From Dyella ginsengisoli LA-4 (lineage in GTDB: Bacteria > Pseudomonadota > Gammaproteobacteria > Xanthomonadales > Rhodanobacteraceae), in assembly GCF_000334915.1 (NCBI RefSeq), contig NZ_AMSF01000063.1:1-64000 (forward strand): 64,000 nucleotides of DNA. The letters run 5' to 3'. The notes beneath the pieces were generated by a model. The model had not been told where the DNA came from and ran no database searches. It saw only the letters and a program-made list of their open reading frames with translations. Position 1 is the stretch's first letter; the number at the start of each line of letters is the position of its first letter. The translations under genes and the position numbers were made by a program. Shown here in pieces: positions 1 to 7,821 of this stretch.

Positions 1-79
1 CCCCCCCCCCGATACAGGCCGGATCGCGCCTTTATTCAGCGGTGGCGTCTCCCGCCCGTGGCGGGCGCCCTGCCGTGCG

Positions 80-2020
80 CTACGCGAAAAATGTCTGCAC
101 GTCGGCAAGCTCGCGCGTGCGCGGCATCGGCGGCAGGCTGGCCAGGAACAGCTTGCCGTAGCCCTTGCCGAGCAGGCGCGGGTCGCACAGCACCAGCACG
201 CCGCGGTCGTGCACGTCGCGGATCAGCCGGCCGGCGCCCTGCTTGAGCGCGATCGCCGCGCTGGGCACCTGCCAGCCCATGAAGGGATTGATGCCGGCCT
301 GTTCCAGCGCCTCCAGCCGGGCCACCAGCACCGGATCGTCCGGTGCGGCGAACGGCAGCTTGTCGATCACCACCACGCTGAGCGCCTCGCCGGCGACGTC
401 CACGCCCTCCCAGAAGCTGGCGGCGCCGAGCAGCACGCCGTGGCCGCTGGCGCGGAACTCCTCCAGCAGCCGATGGCGCGGTGCCTCTCCCTGCACGAAC
501 AGTGGCCACGGCACCCGGCTGCGCAGCAGGTCGGCGGCGCGGCGCAGCGCGCGGTGCGAAGTGAACAGCAGGAACGCGCGGCCGTTCGAGGCATCCAGCA
601 CCGGCAGCACGGCCTCGATCACCTGGTCGGTGTAGTCGCGCGTGGCCGGATCCGGCAGGCCCGGCGGCAGGTAGCACAGCGCCTGGCGCGCGTAGTCGAA
701 CGGGCTTTCCAGGCTCAGCGTCTGCGGATCGTCCAGCCCCAGCTGGCGCGCGAAATGCCCGAACTCGCCGCCCACCGACAACGTGGCCGAGGCGTGGATC
801 CACGCCGCCTGGGTGCGCTCGCGCATCGCGCGCAGCGGTGCGGCCAGGTCCAGCGGCGTGGCGTGAATGGCGAAGCCGCGCGGGAACAATTCGTACCAGC
901 GCACGTCGATGCCGCGCGCCTCGCCGGCCTGGCCTTCGACGATGCGCTCGAGCCGTTCGCTCAATGCCAGCGAGCGCTCGTAGACGTTGGCGAAGCCGCG
1001 CGAGCGGTCGGCCTGCGAAGCGAGCTGGTCGGACAGCGCGGCGACCAGCTCGACCAGGTCGCGCAGACCGTCGCGCACGGCGGCACGGTTTTCCAGTTCG
1101 GCGAAGGGACCGCGCGCGGGCAATGCCTCCATCACCGCGCGCAGCTTCTTCAGCGCCTCCTGCAGGGCCTCCACCGGCTCCAGCAGCAGGCCGATCGCAC
1201 CGGTGATGCCGCTGCACTCGGTCAGCGCATCCTGGCCCAGCTCGGAGAGCTGCCGTGCGCTCACGCTCTGCGAGAAGAACTGGCCGGCCAGCTCGGGCAC
1301 CTGGTGCGCCTCGTCGAGGATGAAGGCCTGCGCGCCCGGAAGGATCTCGCTGAAACCTTCCTGCTTGAGCGCCAGGTCGGCGAACAGCAGATGGTGGTTC
1401 ACCACGACGAGATCGGCCTCCTGCGCCTCGCGGCGCGCCTTGATCACGTGGCAGTCGTCGAAGAACGGGCACTCCGCGCCGAGGCAGTTCTCCGGCGTGG
1501 AGGTGACCCGCGGCCACAGCGGCGACTCCTCCGGCACCTCGGCCAGTTCCATGCGGTCGCCGTGACGGGTGCGTGCGGACCACTGGCGGATAGCCGCCAG
1601 CTGATGCGACTGCTTCGGGTCGAGGCTGCCGCCGTCGCGCACGGTCTGGTCCAGGCGGTACAGGCACAGGTAGTTGGCGCGCCCCTTCAGCAGGGCCGTC
1701 TTCACCCGGCTGCCGAGCACCGAGCGCACCCGCGGCAGGTCGCGGAAGAACAGCTGGTCCTGCAGCGCCTTGGTGCCGGTGGAGACGATCACCCGCCCGC
1801 CGGACAGCAGCGCCGGCACCAGGTAGGCGAAGGTCTTGCCGGTGCCGGTGCCCGCCTCGGCGATCAGCGTCTCGCGCTCGGCGATGGCGTGCGCGACCGC
1901 GCGCGCCATGTCCTGCTGCGCGGCACGCGGAGCGAAGTTGGGGAGTTCGCGGGCGAACGGGCCGTCGGCGCCGAGCAGCGCACCGACGTCGTCGGGCGCG
2001 GCGTCATCGGGATCGATCAT
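80..2020 (-). CDS. yoaA: ATP-dependent DNA helicase, YoaA/DinG (XPD-like) family
   Basis: A 646-residue superfamily 2 helicase. The Walker A motif (GTGTGKT, Lys near residue 62) and the Walker B DEAH box (near residue 236) are intact. Between them sit four cysteines (LCLY, then CLGAEC and DDC), the [4Fe-4S] arrangement of XPD/DinG helicases, which unwind 5'-3' and act in DNA repair or on R-loops. The length is closer to E. coli YoaA (about 636) than DinG (716), hence the symbol. The open frame extends upstream to a GTG at 2248, but the ATG at 2020 begins MIDPDD just before the conserved N-terminus and has a GGCGAG ribosome site. It is the last gene of a minus-strand run behind the TPR lipoprotein and PBP1B, 77 bases after the lipoprotein stop. 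Family is sure; the YoaA versus DinG label is an inference. Confidence 0.93.
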   Translation of the reverse strand: MIDPDDAAPDDVGALLGADGPFARELPNFAPRAAQQDMARAVAHAIAERETLIAEAGTGTGKTFAYLVPALLSGGRVIVSTGTKALQDQLFFRDLPRVRSVLGSRVKTALLKGRANYLCLYRLDQTVRDGGSLDPKQSHQLAAIRQWSARTRHGDRMELAEVPEESPLWPRVTSTPENCLGAECPFFDDCHVIKARREAQEADLVVVNHHLLFADLALKQEGFSEILPGAQAFILDEAHQVPELAGQFFSQSVSARQLSELGQDALTECSGITGAIGLLLEPVEALQEALKKLRAVMEALPARGPFAELENRAAVRDGLRDLVELVAALSDQLASQADRSRGFANVYERSLALSERLERIVEGQAGEARGIDVRWYELFPRGFAIHATPLDLAAPLRAMRERTQAAWIHASATLSVGGEFGHFARQLGLDDPQTLSLESPFDYARQALCYLPPGLPDPATRDYTDQVIEAVLPVLDASNGRAFLLFTSHRALRRAADLLRSRVPWPLFVQGEAPRHRLLEEFRASGHGVLLGAASFWEGVDVAGEALSVVVIDKLPFAAPDDPVLVARLEALEQAGINPFMGWQVPSAAIALKQGAGRLIRDVHDRGVLVLCDPRLLGKGYGKLFLASLPPMPRTRELADVQTFFA

Positions 2021-2097
2021 CTCGCCAAGTATGGCCGAGGGGGCGGCGAACGGCGAGCGCGACGGCTCGCCATCAGCTGCGCGCCGAGGCACCCCGC

Positions 2098-2622
2098 TCA
2101 GAAGCGATTGATGCCCGGCTTGTGGCAGGCCTGCACCTGTTGGCGTGCATCGGCGGCACCTTGCGCGTCCCTGGCGTGCAGACGGATCTCCACCACGGTC
2201 TGCCAGTTGCGCACGCACAGTGGGCCGAGCTTCGGCCCCAGCGACCACGACTTCTGCGCCAGTTTTTCGGCCACCGGGAAATCCTGCAGACGGACCGCCA
2301 GCTCGGCGCGATCCTGCAGCAGGTCCGGCGACTCGGGGCTGAGCCGCAGGGCTTGGTCGAGCTTGCCGGCAGCATTCTTGAAATCGCCGGCACGCTCGTC
2401 GGCCTCGGCGGCGTCCTGCAGCGAGGCCACGCCCGGATCGCGCAGCGGGCTGACGTCGATCACCGACTGCTCGCGCTCACCGGCGGCGCGGATCGCATTG
2501 ACCATCGCCTGCGGCGAGGGCGGTGGCGGCGACGGCGGTGCGGGCGGGTTGTCGGCGAAGCAGCCGGCCAGCAACACGGCGGCGGCGACGGGGAGGACAC
2601 GGTGGATGCGATACACGGACAT
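2098..2622 (-). CDS. TPR lipoprotein next to PBP1B, LpoP-like candidate activator
   Basis: A 174-residue protein with a lipoprotein signal peptide: a basic start, a hydrophobic stretch, then lipobox LAGC with the acylated Cys at position 21. A proline-rich spacer (PPAPPSPPPPSP) follows, then helical TPR-like repeats (AGDFKNAAGKLDQALRLSPE and DFPVAEKLAQKSWSLGPK). The start codon lies 9 bases beyond the stop of mrcB, so the two are certainly cotranscribed. In Pseudomonas aeruginosa, a TPR lipoprotein encoded beside ponB (LpoP) stimulates PBP1B from the outer membrane; lipidation, TPR fold and gene order all match here. That the protein activates this PBP1B is inference; sequence homology to LpoP cannot be shown without alignment. 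An alternative is an unrelated envelope TPR protein. Confidence 0.85.
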   Translation of the reverse strand: MSVYRIHRVLPVAAAVLLAGCFADNPPAPPSPPPPSPQAMVNAIRAAGEREQSVIDVSPLRDPGVASLQDAAEADERAGDFKNAAGKLDQALRLSPESPDLLQDRAELAVRLQDFPVAEKLAQKSWSLGPKLGPLCVRNWQTVVEIRLHARDAQGAADARQQVQACHKPGINRF

Positions 2623-2631
2623 GGCTGCGGC

Positions 2632-4962
2632 TTAATGGCTGGGTGCTGGCGCGGGTTGCGACGGCGGATTGTTGTTGTCGCCGACGCCGAAGAAGTTGCC
2701 GACACGCTGCCAGAAGCAGCTGTCGACCTCCGGCGGCAGGCTGCCGGCGACCACCGGCAGCTGGCGCGCGCCGTTGCATTGCGGATCGGTGCGTTTGCCG
2801 TCGACGGGGTTGATCCAGGCCATCTCCAGGCCGGGGCCGGGCTCGGCCGACAGCGGACGGGTCGGCAGCCGTGCGAACAGGTTGCGCCAGATGCGCAGAC
2901 CACCCGTGGCACCGAACAGGCCGGTCGGCTTGTTGTCGTCGCGGCCCATCCAGAACACCGCCAGACGGTCGCCGGTGAAGCCGGCGAACCAGCTGTCGCG
3001 CGTGTCGTTGCTGGTCCCGGTCTTGCCGGCGGCGTTGAGCCAGGCCAGCCCGGAGTCGCCGATCGAATGCGCGGTGCCGAACAGCGCCACCTGCTGCATC
3101 GCCCAGGTGATCAGGCGCACCGCCGGCTGGTACTCGCCGGGACCTTCCTGCACTTCGTAGCGCTTGATGGTGCGTCCGTTGCCATCCACCACGCCACGCA
3201 CGGCGAGCAGCGGCAGCGCATGGCCGTCGGAGGCGAGGTATTCGTAGAGCTGCGCCAGTTGCAGCGGAGCCATGTCCTGGGCGCCGATCAGCAACGAAGG
3301 GCTGGGATTGATGTCCTTGAAACCGAACGACTCCAGGAACGCCTGGATACGCGGCAGACCCACCTCCAGCCCCAGGTGGATGGTCGCCAGGTTCCACGAA
3401 TGCGCCAGCGCATCGACCATCGGCAGCATGCCGTGCGACTGGTTGTCGTCGTTGTGCGGCTCCCACATCGAACCGTCCGGCTGGCGCATGCTGACCGGGC
3501 TGTCGTCCAGCAGCGTACCGAGGTTCCAGTGCGCCGGGTCGGTCAGCGCCACCAGGTAGACGAACGGCTTGATGGTCGAGCCGACCGGGCGCTGCGCGTC
3601 CATCGCCCGATTGAAGCCGGGATCGCCTGGCGTCTTGCTGCCGATCACCGCCAGCACGCTGCCGGTGTGCGCATCGGTCACCACGCCGGCGGCCTGCACC
3701 GCGTTGCCGCGCTTGCCCAGCGACTTCACCGCGTCGGTCACCGCCTTCTCAGCGTACAGCTGCGCGGCCGGATCGAGCGTGGTGAAGATCGACAGGTTGC
3801 CCGCACGAAGGGTGTCATCGTCGAAGTCGGCCCGGATCTGCCGGCGCACCAGGTCCATGAAGGCCGGGAAGCGGTTGTGCGGCAGCTGCGCGTTGTCGGC
3901 GATGCCCAGCGGCGTGGCCTCGGCCGCCCTGGCCTGGGCGGCGGTCATCAGGCCAGTCTTGGCGAACTGCTCGAGCACCAGGTTGCGGCGTGCCAGCGCA
4001 TGCTCGGGATAGCGCCGCGGATCGTAGTAGCTCGGCCCCTTGACCATGCCGACCAGCAACGCGATCTCCTGCGGCCGCAGCTCCTCCAGCCGCCGGCCGA
4101 AGTAGAACTCCGCCGCCGCCGCGAAGCCGTGCACGGCCTGGCTGCCCTGCTGGCCGAGGAAGACCTCGTTGATGTAGGCCTCGAGGATGCGTGACTTCGG
4201 ATAGTGCGCCTCGATCAGCAGCGAGAGGATCGCCTCGTTGAACTTGCGGGTGAAGTTCTGGTTGCGGTCCAGGAACAGGTTGCGCACCAGCTGCTGGGTC
4301 AGCGTCGAACCGCCCTGCACCGTGTGGCCGGCGCGCAGGTTGGCGAATGCCGCGCGCAGGATCGCGGTGAAGTCGATGCCGATGTGGTGCTTGAAATCGC
4401 GGTCCTCGACCGCCTGCAGGCCGCTGACCAGCAGCGGCGGCACGTCGGCCAGGTGCACGATGCGCCGCTCCTCCTGCTGGGCGCCGTACACGGTGGCGAT
4501 GCGCGCCGGGTCGAGGTGCGCCTGCTTCAGCGGCTTGCCGCTGGCCGCATCGGCCACCGCGGCGACCACGCCCCGCCCCATCGTGACCGTGATCCGCTTG
4601 GGCAGCTCGCCGCCGTCCGGGCCGGCGTAGCCGCGCGAGGAGATCGTGTAGCGCCCGCCGTGCCTGCCCCAGCGTCCGGGCAGTTCGCCCTTGCCGTCGT
4701 CGCTGTAGCCGGCGAAGGTCAGCTCCAGCTCCAGCGCGGCCGGCGTCATCGGCTCGCCGGCCTCGAGCAGCAGCGGGCGCGCGAAGACCCGCGTGGGCAC
4801 GGCAAACACCAGGTCGTTGAAGCGGTCCTGCACGCGCTTGTTGAGCACCAGCGTGTAGGGCAGCAGGAAGCCGAAGAACAGCCCCACCCCGATCCAGAAC
4901 GGAACGCGCACCCACGGCCAGGCGGTGCGGACGAAGGATTGCAGTCGGGTCAGAAAGGCCAA
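2632..4962 (-). CDS. mrcB: Penicillin-binding protein 1B, bifunctional transglycosylase/transpeptidase
   Basis: A class A PBP that polymerises lipid II and cross-links glycan strands in the periplasm. In order: one N-terminal membrane segment (PFWIGVGLFFGFLLPYTLVL), a UB2H-like region, a GT51 glycosyltransferase with VEDRDFKHH (catalytic Glu near residue 186) and QGGSTLTQQLVRNLF, then the transpeptidase with STIK (Ser near 462), SWN and KTGTS (near 647). All catalytic motifs are intact. No ATG is available. The frame is open to a TTG at 5019, but the TTG at 4962 has a GGGAA ribosome site and a possible -10 (TATCAT, minus strand) lies between the two, so I prefer 4962. The TPR lipoprotein follows at once and is a plausible outer-membrane partner. 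Confidence 0.93.
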   Translation of the reverse strand: MAFLTRLQSFVRTAWPWVRVPFWIGVGLFFGFLLPYTLVLNKRVQDRFNDLVFAVPTRVFARPLLLEAGEPMTPAALELELTFAGYSDDGKGELPGRWGRHGGRYTISSRGYAGPDGGELPKRITVTMGRGVVAAVADAASGKPLKQAHLDPARIATVYGAQQEERRIVHLADVPPLLVSGLQAVEDRDFKHHIGIDFTAILRAAFANLRAGHTVQGGSTLTQQLVRNLFLDRNQNFTRKFNEAILSLLIEAHYPKSRILEAYINEVFLGQQGSQAVHGFAAAAEFYFGRRLEELRPQEIALLVGMVKGPSYYDPRRYPEHALARRNLVLEQFAKTGLMTAAQARAAEATPLGIADNAQLPHNRFPAFMDLVRRQIRADFDDDTLRAGNLSIFTTLDPAAQLYAEKAVTDAVKSLGKRGNAVQAAGVVTDAHTGSVLAVIGSKTPGDPGFNRAMDAQRPVGSTIKPFVYLVALTDPAHWNLGTLLDDSPVSMRQPDGSMWEPHNDDNQSHGMLPMVDALAHSWNLATIHLGLEVGLPRIQAFLESFGFKDINPSPSLLIGAQDMAPLQLAQLYEYLASDGHALPLLAVRGVVDGNGRTIKRYEVQEGPGEYQPAVRLITWAMQQVALFGTAHSIGDSGLAWLNAAGKTGTSNDTRDSWFAGFTGDRLAVFWMGRDDNKPTGLFGATGGLRIWRNLFARLPTRPLSAEPGPGLEMAWINPVDGKRTDPQCNGARQLPVVAGSLPPEVDSCFWQRVGNFFGVGDNNNPPSQPAPAPSH

Positions 4963-5083
4963 CGCGAGGGATTCCCGGGGAAAACGGGGATCGATGATAG
5001 GCCCTCGCCCCCGGCGCAAATATGAATGCCCGCCCCGCGGGCGGGGCAGGATGCGGGCACGATGCAGGCGATCCGCGGGCGGA

Positions 5084-5926
5084 TCAGCGCGCCAGCCCCC
5101 AGCAGCGGGCGTCCGGCCGGAACGCTCGCGGCTGCACGCCGAGCAGCCGGGTCAGCGCCGCGTTGTCGGCGACCAGGTCCTCGTCGAGGCGTTCCAGCGG
5201 TCCGCGCAGCTTCGGTGCCAGACGCGCGGCCAGATGCAAGGCGACGCGCGGCACCGGCAGCGGCACCGTGGCGACCGGCAGGCTGTCGCGCACGCGGGAG
5301 AACATCTGCGCTGCAGTCAGGCGCTCACCGCCGCCGATCGGCACGATTCCGCCGCTGGCCGCGGACGGGTCCAGCGCGGCGATGCTCGCCAGGGCGATGT
5401 CGTCGGCGTGCACGGGCTGACGGAGTCCGCGTCCCGCCGGCAGCGGAAACATCCGCAGTCGCGCAGCGCGCCGGGCGATCGGGGTCAGGCTGCGGTCGAG
5501 CCCGGCGCCATAGACGATGGTCGGGCGCAGCACCATCCAAGCCAGTCCCCGCGCCGAGCACGCATCCGCCAGCGTCTGTTCGCCCTCCAGCAGCAGTCGT
5601 GAGATCTCCCGCTCGGCGGCCACGACGGAGTCGCGCTTGGTCTGCGCACTCATCGAACTGGTCGCGACGATGCGCGGCGACCCGCGCAGCGGCGCCTGCG
5701 CCAGCCACTGCGCGAACGGCAGCAGCGGCCCGTAACTGACGATGCCGGACAGCGGCGGCAGGTCGCGTGGCATCGCATCGGGCAGGCCAGCTTCGATCCA
5801 GCGCACGCCGGGCCGCGCCGGTTGTGACCGGCGGCTCAGTGCAAGCACGTCATGCCCGATCTCGCACAGTCGCGGCAGCAGGAAGCGGCCGATCTGGCTG
5901 CTGGCGCCCAGCACCAGGAGGGTCAT
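5084..5926 (-). CDS. NAD(P)-dependent SDR/epimerase family protein
   Basis: A 280-residue extended short-chain dehydrogenase/reductase fold. The N-terminus has the dinucleotide-binding glycine motif (LGASSQIGRF). The middle shows SS then a downstream VYG (ATSSM, PTIVYGAG), roughly where the catalytic Ser and YxxxK lie in epimerases, but a clear YxxxK is absent, so the protein may bind a nucleotide cofactor without classic epimerase chemistry. The ATG lies 4 bases after the stop of the upstream TPR gene, so it is translated from the same message. No membrane segment or signal peptide is seen. The substrate cannot be told from sequence. Confidence 0.85.
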   Translation of the reverse strand: MTLLVLGASSQIGRFLLPRLCEIGHDVLALSRRSQPARPGVRWIEAGLPDAMPRDLPPLSGIVSYGPLLPFAQWLAQAPLRGSPRIVATSSMSAQTKRDSVVAAEREISRLLLEGEQTLADACSARGLAWMVLRPTIVYGAGLDRSLTPIARRAARLRMFPLPAGRGLRQPVHADDIALASIAALDPSAASGGIVPIGGGERLTAAQMFSRVRDSLPVATVPLPVPRVALHLAARLAPKLRGPLERLDEDLVADNAALTRLLGVQPRAFRPDARCWGLAR

Positions 5927-5930
5927 GCGA

Positions 5931-7730
5931 TCACCGCCCGGCGTTGTTCAGGCGTGCGGTCAGCTCAGCCAACCGGGGATGCTGCGGCGCCAGCTTGCGC
6001 ACGCGATCCAGCGACTGCGAGGCGCCCGGGCGGTCGCCGCTGTCCAGCTGCTGCTCGGCGCGATCCAGCCAGGCTTCGGCGAGGCGATTGCGCAGCTGAC
6101 CCTGGTTCGGATCGCCCGGCGACAAGTCCGCCAGGTTGCCGAGCATGTCGCCGGCGGTGGCCAGACGGCCGCCCTGCAGCGCCTGGTTGAACAGCTGGAT
6201 CACCGTCGCCGGCAGGTTCTGCAGGCCATCGCGCGCGGCCTTGTCGTTGCCGTCGATGGCCAGCGCGCTGCGGTACAGGTCGTAGGCGCTCTGTCCCGGC
6301 GGCAGCATGATGTCGCCCCGCTGCGCGGCCTCTTTCGCCTGCTGCACCAGCGAACTGACCTGGGCCTGTTGTGCCGGGGTCAGGCTGGGCTGCAGCAGGG
6401 CGCCGGCGGCGTCGTCTTTCGCCGGCGCCGCCGGAGAGGCGCTGGCTGTTCCACCGGCGGCGCCGGTCGGCGCGGCCCCGGCTTGCGTAGCCGGGGCCGA
6501 CGATCCGGCCGCGGCCGGGGCTGCCCGGCCCAATCGTGCCCGGGCGGCAGCCAGGTCGGCGGACTTCGGCGCCAGCGCCTGGGCCTGGTCGAGCAGGGCC
6601 CTGGCCTGGGCGTCGTCACCGCTGTCGATCGCCGCGTTGGCCTGCACGGTGAGCGCCTGCACCACCTTGCCCAGGCCCGATTGGGCAGCAGGGTTGTTCG
6701 GGTCCAGCGTCAGCGCCTTCTGGAAGTACGCCAGCGCGGTGTCGTCACCGGAGCCGCTGATGCGACCGGCGCGCAACGCGTCCATGCCCTGGGTTACCGC
6801 CTGGTTCACCGCATCGTCGTGGGCGCGCTGCACCTGGGCCTGCTGTGCTCGCAGCGACGGCAGGTCGCCGTAGCGCGGCAGCAGCGAGGCGAGCTTGTCG
6901 ATCGCCGCACCCGCGGTCGCGGCGTCACCGGCGTCGAGCGCCTTGCGCGCCTGGTCGGCGTAGGCGCCGCCGACCTGGTCCAGGCCGTGCGAGGCCACCG
7001 CGTTGCCGGGGTCGGCGGCGAGCACCTGTGCGAACAGCGCCGCGGCGCCGTCGGGACCGTCCAGCTTGCCCTGGGCCAGGGCGTCGCGCGCCCGTTCGAC
7101 CATGTCAGAGGCATGCATGTGGGTGAGCCGCGCCTGGGCGATCGCGCGGTCGAGCTGGTCGACGTCGGTACCGCCGCCGAGCAGTTCGCGCGCGGCCGAG
7201 GCGGATTGCGTGGCAGCATCGAGGTCGCCGGCTCCAAGTTGCTTCTGGCCCTGGGCGAGCTCGGCCTGGCCGACGGCACGCAGGCCATCGAGCGCACGGT
7301 CGTTGTCCGGCTCGAGCGCGCGCGCGGCCTGGAACAGTTCGCGCGCGCTGGTGCCGTCGGTACCGTCCAGATGCCCGGCCTGCAGTGCGGCATTGGCGCG
7401 GGAGAGCACGTCGTTGAAGCTGGTGCGGGGCACCAGCCCGCGCAGCGTGTCCTGGTTGAGCCAGGCCACCGTCGCCAGCCCCACCACCACGAGCAGGGCC
7501 AGCGGCACCAGCCAGCCGCGCCTGCGCGCGGGTGACTCGTCCGGATCCACCTCGGGCGCGCGGCGCGCGCGCGACGCCGCCGCGCGATGCGGCGGCGCTT
7601 CCACGTCCACCCGGGGCAGTCCGTCGTCCGGGGCCGGCGACACCGGTGCCGGACGATCCAGGTCGTCGAGGTTGCCCAGGGTGGGTTCGGTGCGCCCTTG
7701 CGGGCCGCGCGGGTCGTTGCGTCCGCTCAT
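5931..7730 (-). CDS. Membrane-anchored TPR repeat protein of unknown function
   Basis: A 599-residue protein. A polar, proline-rich cytoplasmic N-terminus of about 75 residues ends in RRR, followed by a single membrane segment (GWLVPLALLVVVGLATVAWL). The rest would be periplasmic: repeated alpha-helical units such as ALFAQVLAADPGNAVASHGL and AYFQKALTLDPNNPAAQSGL, which are degenerate TPRs, with an Ala/Pro-rich linker before the last units. The frame opens further upstream, but the ATG at 7730 (MSGRNDP) is favoured. A promoter-like GCTAAGCTT lies about 30 bases upstream on the minus strand. It is followed within 4 bases by the SDR gene. I do not recognise a named family; topology suggests an envelope scaffold. 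Confidence 0.85.
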   Translation of the reverse strand: MSGRNDPRGPQGRTEPTLGNLDDLDRPAPVSPAPDDGLPRVDVEAPPHRAAASRARRAPEVDPDESPARRRGWLVPLALLVVVGLATVAWLNQDTLRGLVPRTSFNDVLSRANAALQAGHLDGTDGTSARELFQAARALEPDNDRALDGLRAVGQAELAQGQKQLGAGDLDAATQSASAARELLGGGTDVDQLDRAIAQARLTHMHASDMVERARDALAQGKLDGPDGAAALFAQVLAADPGNAVASHGLDQVGGAYADQARKALDAGDAATAGAAIDKLASLLPRYGDLPSLRAQQAQVQRAHDDAVNQAVTQGMDALRAGRISGSGDDTALAYFQKALTLDPNNPAAQSGLGKVVQALTVQANAAIDSGDDAQARALLDQAQALAPKSADLAAARARLGRAAPAAAGSSAPATQAGAAPTGAAGGTASASPAAPAKDDAAGALLQPSLTPAQQAQVSSLVQQAKEAAQRGDIMLPPGQSAYDLYRSALAIDGNDKAARDGLQNLPATVIQLFNQALQGGRLATAGDMLGNLADLSPGDPNQGQLRNRLAEAWLDRAEQQLDSGDRPGASQSLDRVRKLAPQHPRLAELTARLNNAGR

Positions 7731-7821
7731 CGTGAGTCGCCAGGTCGATAACCGCCGAAGCTTAGCATCGGACCCCGGCCGGGCCGCCCGGGTTCGGACG
7801 GCCATTCAACTGCCAGCCGGC

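Noticed and set aside
1-10. Run of ten C at the window start
   Set aside because: Could be an assembly edge or natural homopolymer; nothing in it supports a biological feature.
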